Assembly (NCBI GenBank): GCA_036403035.1
Contig: DASWRT010000333.1
Location: 1 to 7,761 of the forward strand
Length of the DNA stretch: 7,761 nt
Direction of reading: 5' to 3'
Source of the DNA: DASWRT01 sp036403035
Lineage (GTDB): Bacteria; Pseudomonadota; Alphaproteobacteria; ATCC43930; CGMCC-115725
In this document: positions 6,997-7,761 of the stretch, piece after piece
Numbering within the stretch: position 1 is the stretch's first letter
Layout: each line of letters starts with the position of its first letter
The notes under the pieces: generated by a model
Seen by the model: the letters and a program-made list of their open reading frames with translations, nothing else
Databases searched by the model: none
What the model was told of the DNA's origin: nothing
Translations under genes and position numbers: made by a program

Positions 6997-7000
6997 GTGA
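6993..7000 (+). promoter_or_regulatory. Strong ribosome binding site fixing the start at 7003
   Basis: GGAGGTGA is a near-perfect match to the 3' end of 16S rRNA. The GGAGG core ends 5 bases before the ATG at 7003. It decides against the in-frame GTG at 6976, which lies upstream of this site and has no binding site of its own. No other gene in the window has a site this strong. Confidence 0.85.
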
Positions 7001-7002
7001 CC

Positions 7003-7698
7003 ATGAACAAAGGTTACGTGCCCCTTGCCGCCGCCGCCGTCTGTATCGTCATCGGCGCTCGTCTCTTGGTCAGTCGTTCACCTGCTGACAACGTCCCCAC
7101 CGAGACGCTGCCTCCCAATTACGCTGCCCGTGAACTTGACCGCCAAGCCGCTGAAGAACGACGCGACGCCGAAGCCAACTATATAAAACAACAAAGAGGG
7201 CATGTCCTCTTTGGCTTTGTGCCGCTCCCAGCGGTAGACAAATACGGCAACGCCGTCCATGACAAATCCGGCAAGCAAATAATGGATGGTTCTTGCCTGA
7301 TTTGGAAAAGCCATTGGGTCACCAACAACACCGACGTGCCAATGGACGGCAACTGGTACGCGGCGACCAGTTTTAGAGTCAATCCTCAGCGTGGACTGGT
7401 TCAGGTTTATGAATTAAAAGCGCCCAACGGCGTTGTTACTGAGGATGGCTTTCAGCGCGAACCTGGGTCCGTTATCCTCAGGGTCAATCTTGTCGCTCAG
7501 CTCGAAGATCAACCAAAACCCGAATGGGGTTGTAGCAACGAGACTTGGATCAGCGTTCTGACCGCGGAAGACAGATATATTCCACCAGTGATGCCATGGG
7601 GTATGCCAAACAGCAACGATCCCTATATGCAAAAATATCACGAGCGGCAGAAGCAGAATTGCCAAGCTAATCCGCAGATCTATCACGGCCGGTGCTGA
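7003..7698 (+). CDS. Hypothetical membrane-anchored or secreted protein
   Basis: I do not recognise this 231-residue protein. A hydrophobic stretch at about 6-23 after a lysine suggests a signal anchor or uncleaved signal peptide; C14 lies inside it but is preceded by AAV, which is not a lipobox. Residues about 40-66 are charged and probably helical. The remainder (67-231) is rich in Trp, Tyr, Asn and Pro with alternating beta-type patterns, for example HVLFGFVPLP at 67-76. Four cysteines follow the anchor (C98, C177, C220 and the final residue C231), enough for two disulfides in the periplasm. The start at 7003 is set by a strong Shine-Dalgarno sequence. G+C is about 50%, far below the rest of the window, which suggests horizontal origin. 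A secreted-protein gene begins 1 base after the stop, so the two are probably co-transcribed. Confidence 0.8.
   Translation: MNKGYVPLAAAAVCIVIGARLLVSRSPADNVPTETLPPNYAARELDRQAAEERRDAEANYIKQQRGHVLFGFVPLPAVDKYGNAVHDKSGKQIMDGSCLIWKSHWVTNNTDVPMDGNWYAATSFRVNPQRGLVQVYELKAPNGVVTEDGFQREPGSVILRVNLVAQLEDQPKPEWGCSNETWISVLTAEDRYIPPVMPWGMPNSNDPYMQKYHERQKQNCQANPQIYHGRC
7192..7213 (+). other. Perfect 8-bp hairpin inside the hypothetical gene
   Basis: CAAAGAGG at 7192-7199 pairs perfectly with CCTCTTTG at 7206-7213 around a six-base loop. It directly follows the AT-rich stretch TATATAAAACAA. It encodes the QQRGHVLFGF region of the hypothetical protein. No T-run follows, so it is not a standard intrinsic terminator. 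It may be a chance result of codon choice. Confidence 0.35.
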
Positions 7699-7699
7699 C

Positions 7700-7761
7700 A
7701 TGAAAATGATTTTGTCGGCTGCGCTCGTCCTAGCTATGAGCAATTCGGCATACGCCGACCC
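7700..7761 (+). CDS. Start of a secreted protein (partial, truncated by window end)
   Basis: ATG at 7700 opens a frame that reads MKMILSAALVLAMSNSAYA followed by Asp and an incomplete codon at the window edge. This is a textbook Sec signal peptide: a lysine near the start, a hydrophobic core of about 12 residues and an A-Y-A cleavage motif, so the mature protein should begin at the Asp. It starts 1 base after the stop of the hypothetical gene, which suggests one operon and two envelope proteins acting together. No good ribosome binding site is visible; translation may be coupled to the upstream stop. ATG at 7706 is an alternative start. Nothing can be said about the mature domain. Confidence 0.7.
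   Translation, partial: MKMILSAALVLAMSNSAYAD

Noticed and set aside
6976..7002. GTG at 6976 as an earlier start for the hypothetical protein
   Set aside because: It would place the strong GGAGGTGA site inside the coding sequence, has no binding site of its own and adds nine residues before a good signal anchor.
6786..7010. Minus-strand frame of 74 codons overlapping the promoter and start of the hypothetical gene
   Set aside because: Low-complexity Ala/Ser/Arg content, and it covers a convincing plus-strand promoter and ribosome binding site. A different minus frame carries the coding bias.
7414..7743. Minus-strand frame of 109 codons with a hydrophobic stretch
   Set aside because: It is antisense to the well-supported hypothetical gene and to the signal peptide of the next gene, and no ribosome binding site was seen.
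1..7761. CRISPR array, tRNA or rRNA genes, transposase, phage genes
   Set aside because: No regularly spaced direct repeats, no cloverleaf or rRNA motifs and no recombinase motifs were seen on either strand.

Overview
The window looks like chromosomal DNA from a high-GC alphaproteobacterium. From base 1 to about 6950 the sequence is roughly 70% or more G+C by eye, with strongly GC-ending codons. The order MoxR tail, DUF58 protein, BatA-like/DUF4159 membrane protein, large von Willebrand A (vWA)-like membrane protein is the arrangement known from many alphaproteobacteria (established knowledge, recalled and not searched). The exact genus cannot be fixed from the sequence.

Region 1 (1-5960, + strand) is one tightly packed operon. 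The last eight codons of an upstream gene, probably a MoxR-type AAA+ ATPase, end at 29. A palindromic repeat element of about 105 bp follows. Then come a soluble DUF58 protein (184-1071), a 922-residue membrane protein with an N-terminal BatA-type module and a C-terminal DUF4159 domain (1076-3844), and a 696-residue membrane protein with a vWA-like domain and a glutamine-amidotransferase-like domain (3870-5960). The gaps are 4 and 25 bases. The likely picture is a MoxR/vWA envelope system: a cytoplasmic ATPase and its DUF58 partner working with two large inner-membrane proteins whose bulk lies in the periplasm. The substrate is unknown.

Region 2 (5982-6749, - strand) is a convergent gene for an endonuclease III family DNA glycosylase with its [4Fe-4S] cysteine motif intact. 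Only 21 bases separate it from the operon.

Region 3 (6750-6975) has no intact gene. It does hold what looks like the last 33 codons of a high-GC minus-strand gene (6853-6954) with no start codon left.

Region 4 (about 6955-7761, + strand) drops to roughly 50% G+C. It starts with an extended -10 promoter, a short leader that can pair with its own Shine-Dalgarno sequence, an unrecognised membrane-anchored or secreted 231-residue protein (7003-7698), and the first 20 codons of a secreted protein that runs off the window edge. The composition change and the beheaded gene next to it suggest a recombination or insertion junction near 6945-6965. This junction and the unrecognised pair of envelope genes beyond it are the least conventional part of the window. 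No CRISPR array, tRNA, rRNA or transposase was seen.
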